64,000 nucleotides of DNA from Lachnospiraceae bacterium NC2004 (GTDB taxonomy: Bacteria; Bacillota; Clostridia; Lachnospirales; Lachnospiraceae): contig JHXB01000013.1 of the NCBI GenBank assembly GCA_000621905.1, positions 27,593 through 91,592 on the forward strand, given 5' to 3'. The number at the start of each line of letters is the position of its first letter. Within the stretch, counting starts at the first letter, position 1. Positions 36,739 through 46,234 of this stretch are shown here, piece after piece. The translations under genes and the position numbers were made by a program. The notes beneath the pieces are model-generated. The model was not told where the DNA came from. It saw nothing but the letters and a program-made list of their open reading frames with translations, and did not search any database.

Positions 36739-36798
36739 AAGATTCTTCGCTTCGCTCAGAATGACAGGCTAAACTCGGTGGCTCTGCCACCCTGAGGA
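36738..36798. repeat. Dispersed intergenic repeat, copy 4
   Basis: AAGATTCTTCGCTTCGCTC, then AGAATGACA, then a small hairpin (GGTGGCTCTGCCACC) and CTGAGGATT. Same family as at 3746-3828. Confidence 0.7.
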
Positions 36799-36805
36799 TT
36801 ATAAA

Positions 36806-37052
36806 GAGCATAATGTGTTATTTCGTAGGGCGCCCAAGTGTCTCGTACTTAATACAGAGCACGGCTACACATATGCTTAAGTCGGACTCTATAAAAACGT
36901 CGGTACTTAATGAGTGCAAGTTACACGTAGCACGAATTTAGTACCGCTACGTTTTTACCGAAGCGAGAGCGTGTCCGACGTAGCATCGTGTTGCCGGGAT
37001 CGTCAATTTTACCGAGCCGAGAGGCGTCCCGAAGAAATAACACATTATGCTC
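36806..37052. mobile_element. 247-bp MITE-like element or structured RNA with 19-bp perfect inverted ends
   Basis: GAGCATAATGTGTTATTTC at 36806-36824 is exactly inverted at 37034-37052. The two arms remain partly complementary inward: GGGCGCC / GGGACGCC, AGTCGGAC / CGTCGGAC and AAAAACGTCGGTACT / AAAAACGTAGCGGTACT. The whole therefore folds as one long imperfect hairpin with a loop near 36918-36938. There is no reading frame of note, and no clear target-site duplication. It lies between the azlCD terminator and the end of the GH5 gene. A non-autonomous element is my first reading; a structured RNA is the second. Confidence 0.65.
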
Positions 37053-37064
37053 GACTTACATCCG

Positions 37065-40000
37065 CTATTTTTTACATTTTACCTTTATAATATCCGAATA
37101 CTCTCCATATATTAAATCCCCCTTATCAACTTCGTTGACAACCTTGATATAATACGCCTTACCCTTCTTAATCTTCTTGCCTTTACATTTCTTAAAGGTA
37201 ACGGTATACCTTCTAAATGTATTTTTAAACTTAGCAACCTTCTTATATGCTCCGTCCTTATTGGAAATGTACACAGTCATGTTCTTGACTGTCGCATCAC
37301 CCGAAACGACATATTTAAGCTTACCTTTCTTCTTGGCAACTACCGGAGTAACTATCTCCTCAGTTGTCTTGTCAGACACACCTCCGATAGCCATAACCTT
37401 AACAAAGTACTTCTTGCCTTTCTTAAGTTTAGCACCCTTGAACTTGGTGATAGTGTAGCTTGTCTTCTCTCCACTCACAAGAGTGTTTCTCTCATAGCCC
37501 TTATTCTTGGTGTTGGATATAAATATCGCGTACTTAATTGCACCGGGAACACTGTCCCACTTAACGGTAATCTTTCGTTTCTTAGACTTAAGTTTAACAT
37601 TGGTTACCTTGCCGATTGTCGAAACAGCATCGCTGCTTGATGCATCAGAACTAGAAGCCTTATTCTCAGAAGGTCCGAAATCATCCTCTTTCTCTTCCTT
37701 GGCAACCTTCTTAACTGTCCTTGATACCTTAACACTTCCGCCTGCTACTTCTCCACTCGTGGTAACTGTTACAGTGTCGTTATATTCACCCTCACTAAGT
37801 CCGAGCTTTAAGCTAACCGTCACTTTAGTCGATTCACCCGCCTTAAGAGAAGTGATCTTAGCATTACTCAAAGCGAATACCGAACCGAAGGTAAGCGATA
37901 ACGTAATCGCATCAATAGTGACGTTGGTGTTGTTGGTAAGAGTAATTACAGTATCATTTGACGATGAAGAATATCCCTCTTCAAGTTCAAAACTTGTAGG
38001 ATCTGCATCAATCTTTAATGCACCTTCAATCTTGAGATACTCTGCCGTAAATGTCATCTCTTGATCAACAACCACGCTGTCTCCTACAGCATATACCTTA
38101 TCTTTATTCTTCCAGCCAACTGCCTTAAAACCTTCTTTAGCCTCAAGATTAGGAAGTGTAACCTTAGCTCCCTTTCTAACCTTGGCATTCTTAGAAGCAG
38201 TATCGACAACGTAGTATACATTGACAAATGATATCTCGTTGCCATCCTTATCAACAGCAAGACAAGTATCACCATAAATCTTCTCTGTATTAGCGTTAAC
38301 TGCTGTGTTGTTAAACACAATCTTCTTAGTATCAATCGCCGCTCCGGCAAATCCTTCACCAACTGCAATATCAACCGAACCACCATCAAGAGTAACGCTC
38401 TCGGCTGCACTGATTGCAGAAGTCGCACCCAATACCTTCAAATCGACCTCTCCGCTGCTAACGGTAACAGTTGTTGCCTTAATCGCAGGCTTACCTGTAT
38501 CATTTGCAATCGTAATCTTACCTATTCCGGCTTCACTTTCATTATCTGCAAATGTTACCGCCTTGTCAGTAGTGATTCCTGCAGCTACATTATTGTTGCC
38601 GGTCAAGATTAGATTAATATCTAATGTACTTGTAATCGCCTTAACGCTTACATCGTCTAACGACAAAGGCTTAGAAGTGTTGCTTACAATGTTCAAATCC
38701 TTGTTGGTTCCTGTAAGCTTATAGCCCTCCGAATCATTAAGCGTTAATGTCTTAGAAACTGCATCATATGACACCGTTCCACCGTGTGCCTTAACATATG
38801 CTTCATCAGCCGCCTTAGATAAATCAAATTCATATTTATCAGCAACGCTTGTCAAAACATTTACTTCTATTATATTAGAAGCATTGTAAATATCCGTCTC
38901 TTTGTATCTTGCTGCAAATGAATACTCCGTATATGGACTTAAACCTGTAAAGGTTAAAGTGTCGCTAAATTTCTCAGGATACGAATTAGCACCTTTAATC
39001 TTAAAACCGTATTCAACGTCTTGTCCAAGTCCCACAAGTTTAACCGTGTCTGAAGTCACATTCTCGTAAGAAAGGATTCCTGTAAGCTCTCTGTCAAGTT
39101 TCTCGACAGTAACCTTACACTCGACGTATTTAGTTGCGTCAAATGCTGACTTAGCGGTAACTAAAGCCTTACCGCCCTTGAGTCCCACAATATTACCGTT
39201 AGAGTCTACACTGACTACGTCCGGTCTGTTAGAAGACCACTTAATCTCTGAGGATGCGTTGCCGCTTACCTTAACAGTCGCTTTAAGTGTCGCATTTGAA
39301 CTTGCTTTGATAGTAAGCTCAGTCTTATCTAATGATATCGATTCAACGAAGTCCTTAACGCCCTCGGTAGTAGCCGCTTCCGTTGTTGTAACTTCTGTTG
39401 TAGTAGCTTCCTCGGTCGTCGTAGTCGCAGCTTCCGTGGTTGTTGCACCTTCTGTTGTAACTTCCTTAGCGGTAGTATCAGTTCCGTCTTCAGCATCCTG
39501 ATGAGCCCTGTATGTATTGACGAGCCATGCACCGCTCTCACTCAAATCATCAGCAAGCCATCCGCCGGTCTGCTTAGAAGATGATGTACTGAGCATTGAC
39601 GCAGCCTCTGCCTTATTACATAGACTCCAGTTACAGTATGGAATGCCATAGCTGTCAAGAAGACTTATCCATTCATTTGAATTGTCAAAATCATAACCAC
39701 CGGCACCCGAAGCATCGCAGGTTCCGAACTCAGTTACAAATATTGGTACACCGGCGTTATAGGCGGTTGTCACCTTAGCCATCTTGTCTCCGTAGTGAGA
39801 TGCAGCATAGAAATGGAATGTGTACATAATATTACTGAATCCATCAGCTTTTAACTCGTGACCTACAACATCATCAACATCCTGAGACCAGGTGTTGGTA
39901 CCGCAGACAATAATCGCATCGCTTCCGCAGTCTCTTATAATCTTAGAGATGGTCTTACAGTAACTATATAGATCCTTGCCGCCTGTATACCACTGAACGC

Positions 40001-41402
40001 CGGTCGGCTCGTTACATATCTCAAATATTACATTGTCATAGTCCTTGTACATCGTTGCGTACTTGGTAAAAAATGTCTTTGCCTGATCGATGGTATCCCA
40101 TGGGTTCTCGGCATGTATGTGCCAGTCAACAATCGCATACATTCCAAGATCTTTGGCATAAGAAACGCCATTCTGTATAGCGGTATCCAGCTTACTCTGC
40201 GATCCTTGTGTATAACCGCCTTGTGTAACATAGCTTACAAGTCTTACAGTATTAACGCCCCACTCATCTCGAAGCGACTGGAATGCTCCTTTGTTGACAT
40301 ATGGAGTCATGCTGTCCCAATGCATACCGTGAGTAGATGCACCTCTTAAGTTAACCTTGGCTCCATCTTCTCCAACAATCACAGGCGCTTTATATCCAGG
40401 CACATTACCAAGATGAAGCGCTCCATGCTTGCCTACAGGTGTATCGGCAAATGTCACCGTCTTGGTCTTACCCGTCAAAGTGTATTTAAGATTAGAAGAT
40501 GACTGGCTTGCACAGTTTATCTCGAGCACTTTAGCATTTGCAGGAAATGCTGTAGCACCGTTTAAAGAAAAACCAAACTTGGTATCTGTGCTGTACGCTG
40601 TCGCTCCGGCATCAATCTTTAGAGAATAGTAAAACAACACTCCGCCCTTCTCACTGCTGTAGCTTGCTTTTAAGCCGGAACCATAGCACTGAACTCCGGA
40701 AACAGAACCAGAAGTCGGAAGCAGACATTGAATACCAGTTATACTGCTTGATGAATTGTTGGTAAGTTTAACTACATATTCTTTATAGTACTGATTAGAA
40801 CCGTTACCCTCAGTCAAAGTAAGAGAAACATCAGACACATCAGAATCTCCCGCAGGAGAAGCTTGTGTGGTAGAGGCTGCGGCCCCTGATGACGAAGTCA
40901 CTACCTTGGCATAATTGATTGTGTATGTAAATGTAGCTCCGGCGGTAGCAGTGCTGTCTACAACCCTTATTCCAAGCTTACCTATGTCAGAATAACTCTT
41001 AAGGCTAAGAGAAAGGTCGTACGTCTTGCCTGCCTGTATCTTGCTGGCTGTTGCCGCCTGATCCCACTGTCCGTACTGACTGTTCATGGCGTACAGCATA
41101 AGCGTCAGATTATTGCTCGATACCGTATTGATGGTAATATTGGCATCGTAAGTAATAGAAGCAAATCCTGATGGATTAGTGGCAAATGCAGACGAAGGGG
41201 AGTTATTCTCGTAAAAATCGCATATATAATCCGGACCATATTCATCTTTTGCGATAGTTCCCGAACCCGACTGATCAGACACCATTAGATACTCGTTATT
41301 AGCTGCATATACTTCTAATGTCTTAGGGATTAAGAAGTTAAATGCTACCATAATGCTTAAACACCAGGCAAGAAGCCTTTTGAAACTTGTTTTTATACGC
41401 AT
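37065..41402 (-). CDS. Secreted multidomain GH5 endo-glucanase (1445 aa)
   Basis: Signal peptide 1-34 (LLAWCLSIMVAFNFLIP). Residues about 37-167 are a beta-sandwich module shared with the next gene; about 190-300 are a CBM2/CBM3-like module (YKEYVVKLTNNSSSSITGIQC). GH5 follows at about 325-635: HGMHW, VDWHIHAENPWD, acid/base Glu465 in EICNEPTG, nucleophile Glu558 in FVTEFGTCDASG; this wording is typical of cellulase subfamily 2. Then come a TTTEA-repeat linker (645-682), a Big_2 domain, several unassigned beta domains, an SSDASSSDA linker and two Fn3-like Lys-rich domains. It cuts beta-1,4-glucan outside the cell. The paralogue at 41516-43090 lies 113 bp upstream, but intervening repeats make co-transcription uncertain. 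Confidence 0.93.
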   Translation of the reverse strand: MRIKTSFKRLLAWCLSIMVAFNFLIPKTLEVYAANNEYLMVSDQSGSGTIAKDEYGPDYICDFYENNSPSSAFATNPSGFASITYDANITINTVSSNNLTLMLYAMNSQYGQWDQAATASKIQAGKTYDLSLSLKSYSDIGKLGIRVVDSTATAGATFTYTINYAKVVTSSSGAAASTTQASPAGDSDVSDVSLTLTEGNGSNQYYKEYVVKLTNNSSSSITGIQCLLPTSGSVSGVQCYGSGLKASYSSEKGGVLFYYSLKIDAGATAYSTDTKFGFSLNGATAFPANAKVLEINCASQSSSNLKYTLTGKTKTVTFADTPVGKHGALHLGNVPGYKAPVIVGEDGAKVNLRGASTHGMHWDSMTPYVNKGAFQSLRDEWGVNTVRLVSYVTQGGYTQGSQSKLDTAIQNGVSYAKDLGMYAIVDWHIHAENPWDTIDQAKTFFTKYATMYKDYDNVIFEICNEPTGVQWYTGGKDLYSYCKTISKIIRDCGSDAIIVCGTNTWSQDVDDVVGHELKADGFSNIMYTFHFYAASHYGDKMAKVTTAYNAGVPIFVTEFGTCDASGAGGYDFDNSNEWISLLDSYGIPYCNWSLCNKAEAASMLSTSSSKQTGGWLADDLSESGAWLVNTYRAHQDAEDGTDTTAKEVTTEGATTTEAATTTTEEATTTEVTTTEAATTEGVKDFVESISLDKTELTIKASSNATLKATVKVSGNASSEIKWSSNRPDVVSVDSNGNIVGLKGGKALVTAKSAFDATKYVECKVTVEKLDRELTGILSYENVTSDTVKLVGLGQDVEYGFKIKGANSYPEKFSDTLTFTGLSPYTEYSFAARYKETDIYNASNIIEVNVLTSVADKYEFDLSKAADEAYVKAHGGTVSYDAVSKTLTLNDSEGYKLTGTNKDLNIVSNTSKPLSLDDVSVKAITSTLDINLILTGNNNVAAGITTDKAVTFADNESEAGIGKITIANDTGKPAIKATTVTVSSGEVDLKVLGATSAISAAESVTLDGGSVDIAVGEGFAGAAIDTKKIVFNNTAVNANTEKIYGDTCLAVDKDGNEISFVNVYYVVDTASKNAKVRKGAKVTLPNLEAKEGFKAVGWKNKDKVYAVGDSVVVDQEMTFTAEYLKIEGALKIDADPTSFELEEGYSSSSNDTVITLTNNTNVTIDAITLSLTFGSVFALSNAKITSLKAGESTKVTVSLKLGLSEGEYNDTVTVTTSGEVAGGSVKVSRTVKKVAKEEKEDDFGPSENKASSSDASSSDAVSTIGKVTNVKLKSKKRKITVKWDSVPGAIKYAIFISNTKNKGYERNTLVSGEKTSYTITKFKGAKLKKGKKYFVKVMAIGGVSDKTTEEIVTPVVAKKKGKLKYVVSGDATVKNMTVYISNKDGAYKKVAKFKNTFRRYTVTFKKCKGKKIKKGKAYYIKVVNEVDKGDLIYGEYSDIIKVKCKK

Positions 41403-41426
41403 AAATTCCTCCTGTATAAATGTGTT

Positions 41427-41480
41427 ATCCCTCGCTACACTCGGGATAAAGATTCTTTGCTTCGCGAAGTCATGACATGG
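41427..41480. repeat. Dispersed intergenic repeat, copy 5
   Basis: TTATCCCTCGC ... CTCGGGATAAAG followed by ATTCTTTGCTTCGCGAAG and TCATGACATG. Pairs with the fragment at 34324-34373 in having a GGGATAA palindrome next to the GATTCTT repeat. Confidence 0.65.
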
Positions 41481-41515
41481 TTGTCATTCCTTACAACCCC
41501 TTCACTTATAATATC

Positions 41516-43090
41516 TTATTTTTCTTTCTCCTCGTGCGCTCTGTATGTGTTAACAAGCCATGTTCCGCTTCTTGTAAGATCAGAGCCTACCCAGCCTCCG
41601 TCAGTCTTCTTACAGCTTGACTTAAGCATAGAAGCCGCCTCAGCCTTATTACACAGACTCCAGTTACAATAAGGAATTCCATACTTATCAAGAAGATTAA
41701 TCCATGTATCGGCGCTATCAAAGTCATATCCGCCGGCTCCTGAAGCATCACATGTACCAAACTCAGTTACAAATATAGGAATACCTGCATTGTAAGCTTT
41801 AGTAACCTTCTGTCTCAATGAATCCTTATGGGTAGCCGCATAGAAATGGAAGGTGTACATAACATTACCATCATCAATCGTATGACCGGCAACCTCATCA
41901 ACATCCTGAGACCAGGTATTGGTACCGCAGACAATAATCGCATTGCTTCCGCAATCTCTTATAACCTTGGTTATGGTCTTAGCATATGCGTAGAGATCCT
42001 TCTTGCCGTTCGTATACCATTTGACATTGGTTGGCTCATTACATATCTCAAATATTACATTGTCGTAATCCTTATACATTGTTGCGTACTTCTTAAAGAA
42101 TGACTTAGCCTGATCTACAGTATCCCATGGATTCTCAGCATGTATATGCCAGTCAACAATCGCATACATTCCAAGATCTTTAGCGTAAGAAACACCATTC
42201 TGAGTAGCCTTATCAAGCTTGTCTTTAGAACCTTGTGTGTAACCGCCCTGAGTAACATAATTGACAAGTCTTACTGTGTTGACACCCCACTCGTCTCTTA
42301 GCGACTGGAATGCAGCCTTATTGACATAAGGAGTCATCTCGCCCCAATGCATACCATGAGTAGATGCACCGCGAAGATTAACCTTTTGACCATTGGCATC
42401 GACAATAACAGGTGCTTTATATTCATCCAAAAGCGCTAATTGAAGCTTACCATGCTTACCTACAGGTGTATCGGCAAATGCAACATCCTTGGTCTTACCT
42501 GTCATCTCATACTTAAGCTCATTGTTTGGAGTTGATGGAGATGATGGATTGCTACTTGACGAACTTGAACCACCGTTAGCGATAATCTTGGCGTATTTAA
42601 CTGTGTATTTAAGCTTGGCACCCTTGCATTTCTTCTTAGGGCTCGCAACCCTAATACCAAGCCTTCCGATGCTTGAATATGAACTGATATCTAAAGTCAA
42701 TTTATAAGTCTTTCCTTTCTTGATACTTGAAGACTCAACTTCTTTCCAGCTTCCATAGTTGGAGTCCATCGCATACGCAATAAGCTTAAGTCCTTTCTTA
42801 GATATGCCTCTGACCTTGACACTAACACTAAACTTCAACGAGCTGTAACTTCCAAGGTTAGATGAAACATCCGAAGGTATAGAATCCCTAGTATAAAAGT
42901 CAGCAATGTAGTCGCTTCCGTACTTGTTCTTAACTACCTTCTTGCTGCCTTTCTTGTTCTTGGCAAGCGTGTAGGTCTTACCGGCCGCATTGGCATCATT
43001 GGAAATGCTGTCAATGCCGGTAAATGACAATAATACTGCCCCCAAAACAAGCGCCGCAAGTCCTTTCTTAAACATAGACTTCATTTTCAT
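41516..43090 (-). CDS. Secreted GH5 endo-glucanase (524 aa)
   Basis: A signal peptide (AALVLGAVLLSFTGI) is followed by a beta-sandwich module at about 36-170 and a Ser/Pro linker (GGSSSSSSNPSSPSTP). The GH5 catalytic domain spans about 195-515: acid/base Glu352 in EICNEPTN and nucleophile Glu443 in FVTEFGTCDASG. The N-terminal module and catalytic domain are close to those of the 1445-residue neighbour (shared NTVRLVNYVTQGGYTQGS / NTVRLVSYVTQGGYTQGS), so this is a tandem duplication in which the neighbour gained a CBM2/3-like module and a long C-terminal tail. The likely substrate is cellulose or mixed beta-glucan. It has its own promoter. Confidence 0.94.
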   Translation of the reverse strand: MKMKSMFKKGLAALVLGAVLLSFTGIDSISNDANAAGKTYTLAKNKKGSKKVVKNKYGSDYIADFYTRDSIPSDVSSNLGSYSSLKFSVSVKVRGISKKGLKLIAYAMDSNYGSWKEVESSSIKKGKTYKLTLDISSYSSIGRLGIRVASPKKKCKGAKLKYTVKYAKIIANGGSSSSSSNPSSPSTPNNELKYEMTGKTKDVAFADTPVGKHGKLQLALLDEYKAPVIVDANGQKVNLRGASTHGMHWGEMTPYVNKAAFQSLRDEWGVNTVRLVNYVTQGGYTQGSKDKLDKATQNGVSYAKDLGMYAIVDWHIHAENPWDTVDQAKSFFKKYATMYKDYDNVIFEICNEPTNVKWYTNGKKDLYAYAKTITKVIRDCGSNAIIVCGTNTWSQDVDEVAGHTIDDGNVMYTFHFYAATHKDSLRQKVTKAYNAGIPIFVTEFGTCDASGAGGYDFDSADTWINLLDKYGIPYCNWSLCNKAEAASMLKSSCKKTDGGWVGSDLTRSGTWLVNTYRAHEEKEK

Positions 43091-43137
43091 AAATCAACCT
43101 CCTAATTTATTGTATAGTCTCATAATCTACTACTATA

Positions 43138-43166
43138 ATTATGAAGCTTTTTCTGCTAAAAATCAA
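43138..43166 (-). promoter_or_regulatory. Promoter of the 524-aa GH5 gene
   Basis: Minus strand: TTGATT (43161-43166), 17 bp, CATAAT (43138-43143). Confidence 0.6.
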
Positions 43167-43206
43167 TCAAATAATGCTTCGATTATTGTATACATGGGGC
43201 GCAGAA

Positions 43207-43242
43207 TAATAGCCCAGAAGCAATGCTTCCGGGCTATTATTA
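43207..43242 (-). terminator. Terminator of the galactan transporter-galE operon
   Basis: AATAGCCCAGAAGCA pairs with TGCTTCCGGGCTATT (one mismatch), flanked by ATT-rich sequence. It begins 7 bp past the galE stop. Confidence 0.85.
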
Positions 43243-43248
43243 TCAGTA

Positions 43249-44265
43249 TCACTCATTATATCCGTTAGGATTCTTACTCTGCCAGTTCCATGAATCGGCA
43301 CACATCTCTTCTATTCCGAACTTAGCTTCCCAATTAAGCTCCTTCTTAGCCAAGGATGCGTCCGAATAGCAGGTCGCTATATCGCCGGGTCTTCTAGGCT
43401 TAATCTGATATGGAACATCATGTCCGCACGCCTTAGAAAATGCCTTAATAACATCGAGCACGCTGTATCCGTTGCCGGTACCGAGGTTGTAGACTTTAAC
43501 TCCGGGATTCTCCTTAATCTTATCAAGCGCTTTAACATGACCAAGCGCAAGATCAACCACATGGATGTAATCTCTTACTCCCGTTCCGTCCGGAGTATCG
43601 TAATCGTCTCCAAATACTCCTACGCATTCAAGCTTACCTATTGCAACCTGTGCAACATATGGAAGGAGATTGTTAGGTATTCCCTTAGGATCCTCTCCTA
43701 TCATTCCGCTCTTATGAGCTCCGATAGGATTAAAGTATCTAAGCAATATAACATTCCATTCATTATCAGATGTATGAATATCTGTAAGTATCTGCTCAAG
43801 CATACTCTTAGTCCATCCGTATGGATTAGTAGGTGTTCCCTTAGGGCACTCCTCTGTAATAGGAATGAAAGCAGGATCACCATAGACAGTTGCCGAAGAT
43901 GAGAATATAATATTCTTACAATTATGTTCTCTCATAACTTCAACCAAAGTCAAAGTTCCGGTTATATTATTCTTATAATACTCTAAAGGCTTAGCAACCG
44001 ATTCACCAACAGCCTTAAGTCCTGCAAAATGAATAACCGCATCAATACTCTCAGCAGTAAATATCTTCTCAAGTGCCTCCTTATCAAGCATATCATTTTC
44101 GTAAAATGTTACCTTCTTGCCGGTAATCTCTTCTATCCTGTCGACAGCCTTCTTGCTTGAATTATAGAGGTTGTCTAAAATAACAACTTCATATCCGGCA
44201 TCAAGAAGCTCAACACATGTATGACTTCCAATGTAACCGGCACCACCTGTAACCAAAATCTTCAT
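43249..44265 (-). CDS. galE: UDP-glucose 4-epimerase
   Basis: 338 residues, a normal GalE of the short-chain dehydrogenase type. It has the NAD site GGAGYIGSHTCVEL at the start, the catalytic FSSSATVYG and YGWTKSMLEQ (Tyr-x-x-x-Lys), and GVRDYIHVVDLA. It interconverts UDP-galactose and UDP-glucose, closing the Leloir cycle for galactose set free by GH53 and GH42. It is the last gene of the long operon starting with the sugar-binding protein, while galK and galT lie in the divergent operon. AGGAGG precedes the ATG. Confidence 0.97.
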   Translation of the reverse strand: MKILVTGGAGYIGSHTCVELLDAGYEVVILDNLYNSSKKAVDRIEEITGKKVTFYENDMLDKEALEKIFTAESIDAVIHFAGLKAVGESVAKPLEYYKNNITGTLTLVEVMREHNCKNIIFSSSATVYGDPAFIPITEECPKGTPTNPYGWTKSMLEQILTDIHTSDNEWNVILLRYFNPIGAHKSGMIGEDPKGIPNNLLPYVAQVAIGKLECVGVFGDDYDTPDGTGVRDYIHVVDLALGHVKALDKIKENPGVKVYNLGTGNGYSVLDVIKAFSKACGHDVPYQIKPRRPGDIATCYSDASLAKKELNWEAKFGIEEMCADSWNWQSKNPNGYNE

Positions 44266-44284
44266 AATTTAAATCCTCCTTAGA

Positions 44285-46207
44285 TTAATCTCGTCTGTTC
44301 ATCTTTCTTGATACTTTATCTTCGTACATTCTATCGTCAGCCATATTGACAAATACATCTATAGATTTATCAGAATCTGCATCGCAAATTACATATCCAA
44401 CACTCACTGTAAGCTCAATAGGCATATTCTCTCTCTTGCTTATGCGTGAAAGTTCTTCTCTAAGATCATCTATATTGCTCTTAATATGCTGTTCATCCTC
44501 AACATAATCAAGAAGCAAAAACTCATCACCTCCGAGTCTAAAACCAAGTGAATGCCTCGATGAAAACCTGGTAATAAGATCAGCAACTATCTTAATTGCC
44601 CGGTCTCCAACATCATGACCATAGTTGTCATTTAAAAACTTCAACCTATCAAGGTCATAATAAACCACTGAAACTTTCTTGCCTTCGCTCTTAGCCTCTT
44701 TGTAAAATCTTGAAGCGTAATGATTATATCCAAATCTATTGTACAATGAAGTCAACGAATCATGATTATATAACATCGTAAGTGCAGAATTCATCTTAGC
44801 AAGCATAGTTCGTGAATATAACTGTTCTATTCCTGTAGTCAATGAATTCATTATCTCAAAAAGGAACTGCTGCTTCATGAGATAAACCGCATTCTTAATC
44901 ACAAAATATCCGATGCATTTGTCCTTAAAGTGAAGTGGGAGGAACAGGTAGTTCACACCACTCTCCTTAATATCAAACATCGGAAATACTCCATTTATGC
45001 CTTCCTTAATCTCGGTATCAACATCTCCATAGGAAAACATCACTATCATATCTTCGGGATAACCCTTAGTCATAAGGCTGTCTCTATATCCATTAAAGGT
45101 ATCGATATCGAAGCTGTTAACCTCATAGTTATTGAGAGCCGATGCTTTCTTATCAACAATGAGATACATTGCATCACACTTAAAAGCCGGAATACTCAAA
45201 GGTATACACTCAAGCATCTCCTCTATACTCTTACACCCTGCAAGTCTTGAGTCAAGTGCCAAAACATCGCCCTCAAAGTATTCTCTGTCTATACTCCAGA
45301 GCATGTTATCCTTAAGTGTCTCTCTAGACCTTACTTCAACATCTGATTCACAGCCACAGCTCTCCCAAAAGATTGGCTCAGAGTTCGTATGGGAGATTAA
45401 CTCAACATCCTTGCCGTCCCAGATATCAAGAAACATATCTATACATCTGTAACCTACATCCTCTCTTACATAACTCGTCGTAGAAATGCGAGGAATGTAA
45501 TGTCTTGATTTATCAAGGTCATCAAATCCGGTCACAATAAAATCTCTCGGAACGTTAAAGCCCGTATTCTCCGCTTCTCTTATAACACCAACGGCAGTAT
45601 TGTCATTAACGCAAATGACAGCGTCAGGCAATTCCTTCTTAAGATTATATATCTCCCTAAAAGCGCTGACACCTGACTTGTAATCAAAGTCACCGTAATG
45701 AATGTAATAATCCTCATCACTTATATCATGCTCTTTAACATAATCAAGAAGTGCCTTAGATCTTTCGATACTCTCATAGTTGTCATCGGGACCCATAACA
45801 AACCAAAATCTTCTCGCATTATGTTCCTCATAAACATGAGAAATCATCTTCTTCATAGCCGAATAATTATCGATACCCACATAATACAAATCATCATATA
45901 AGCAGTTAATCGATATTGTCGGTACCTTAGAAGCTCTTGCTCTGTTAATGACCTCTTCTCTCACCTTGAAATCCTTGGTATTATTAAGATCTAATACGAT
46001 ACCATCGTAATCCTTAAAATCAGGGAGATTAAAAATGTTATACTCTCCAAGATTGTAATCGTCATTGGTATTCCAATTACCGGAGCAATTAAAGATATAT
46101 AGGTTGATGTCTTCACCGATCTCGTTTATTCTGTTAAGCATCCCCGATGGCCAGGCATATGTAAAATACCTGTTCCAACTCTCCATAATAATAGCAATCT
46201 TCTTCAA
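44285..46207 (-). CDS. LacI-like sugar-sensor domain fused to GGDEF diguanylate cyclase
   Basis: About 640 residues, no membrane segment. Residues about 1-285 are a LacI/GalR-type effector-binding domain without the DNA-binding helix-turn-helix (KKIAIIMESWNRYF; PDAVICVNDNTAVGVIREAE; VTGFDDLDKSRHYIPRISTT). The middle (about 310-470) looks like a GAF-type sensor. The C-terminal GGDEF domain is intact: DLDRLKFLNDNYGHDVGD and RLGGDEFLLL. The protein should make c-di-GMP in response to a cytoplasmic sugar. TTG 46207 is chosen: AAGGAAG lies 8 bases upstream, and KKIAII is the usual domain start. It sits between cytoplasmic GH53 and galE in the galactan operon, so a galactose-type ligand is inferred. 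Confidence 0.9.
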   Translation of the reverse strand: MKKIAIIMESWNRYFTYAWPSGMLNRINEIGEDINLYIFNCSGNWNTNDDYNLGEYNIFNLPDFKDYDGIVLDLNNTKDFKVREEVINRARASKVPTISINCLYDDLYYVGIDNYSAMKKMISHVYEEHNARRFWFVMGPDDNYESIERSKALLDYVKEHDISDEDYYIHYGDFDYKSGVSAFREIYNLKKELPDAVICVNDNTAVGVIREAENTGFNVPRDFIVTGFDDLDKSRHYIPRISTTSYVREDVGYRCIDMFLDIWDGKDVELISHTNSEPIFWESCGCESDVEVRSRETLKDNMLWSIDREYFEGDVLALDSRLAGCKSIEEMLECIPLSIPAFKCDAMYLIVDKKASALNNYEVNSFDIDTFNGYRDSLMTKGYPEDMIVMFSYGDVDTEIKEGINGVFPMFDIKESGVNYLFLPLHFKDKCIGYFVIKNAVYLMKQQFLFEIMNSLTTGIEQLYSRTMLAKMNSALTMLYNHDSLTSLYNRFGYNHYASRFYKEAKSEGKKVSVVYYDLDRLKFLNDNYGHDVGDRAIKIVADLITRFSSRHSLGFRLGGDEFLLLDYVEDEQHIKSNIDDLREELSRISKRENMPIELTVSVGYVICDADSDKSIDVFVNMADDRMYEDKVSRKMNRRD

Positions 46208-46234
46208 TAACCAATCTTCCTTATAACTAAACAA

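Noticed and set aside
39178..39501. 107-residue Val/Ser-rich frame on the + strand
   Set aside because: It is the mirror of the TTTEA-repeat linker and Ig domain of the GH5 gene; no ribosome binding site, low complexity.
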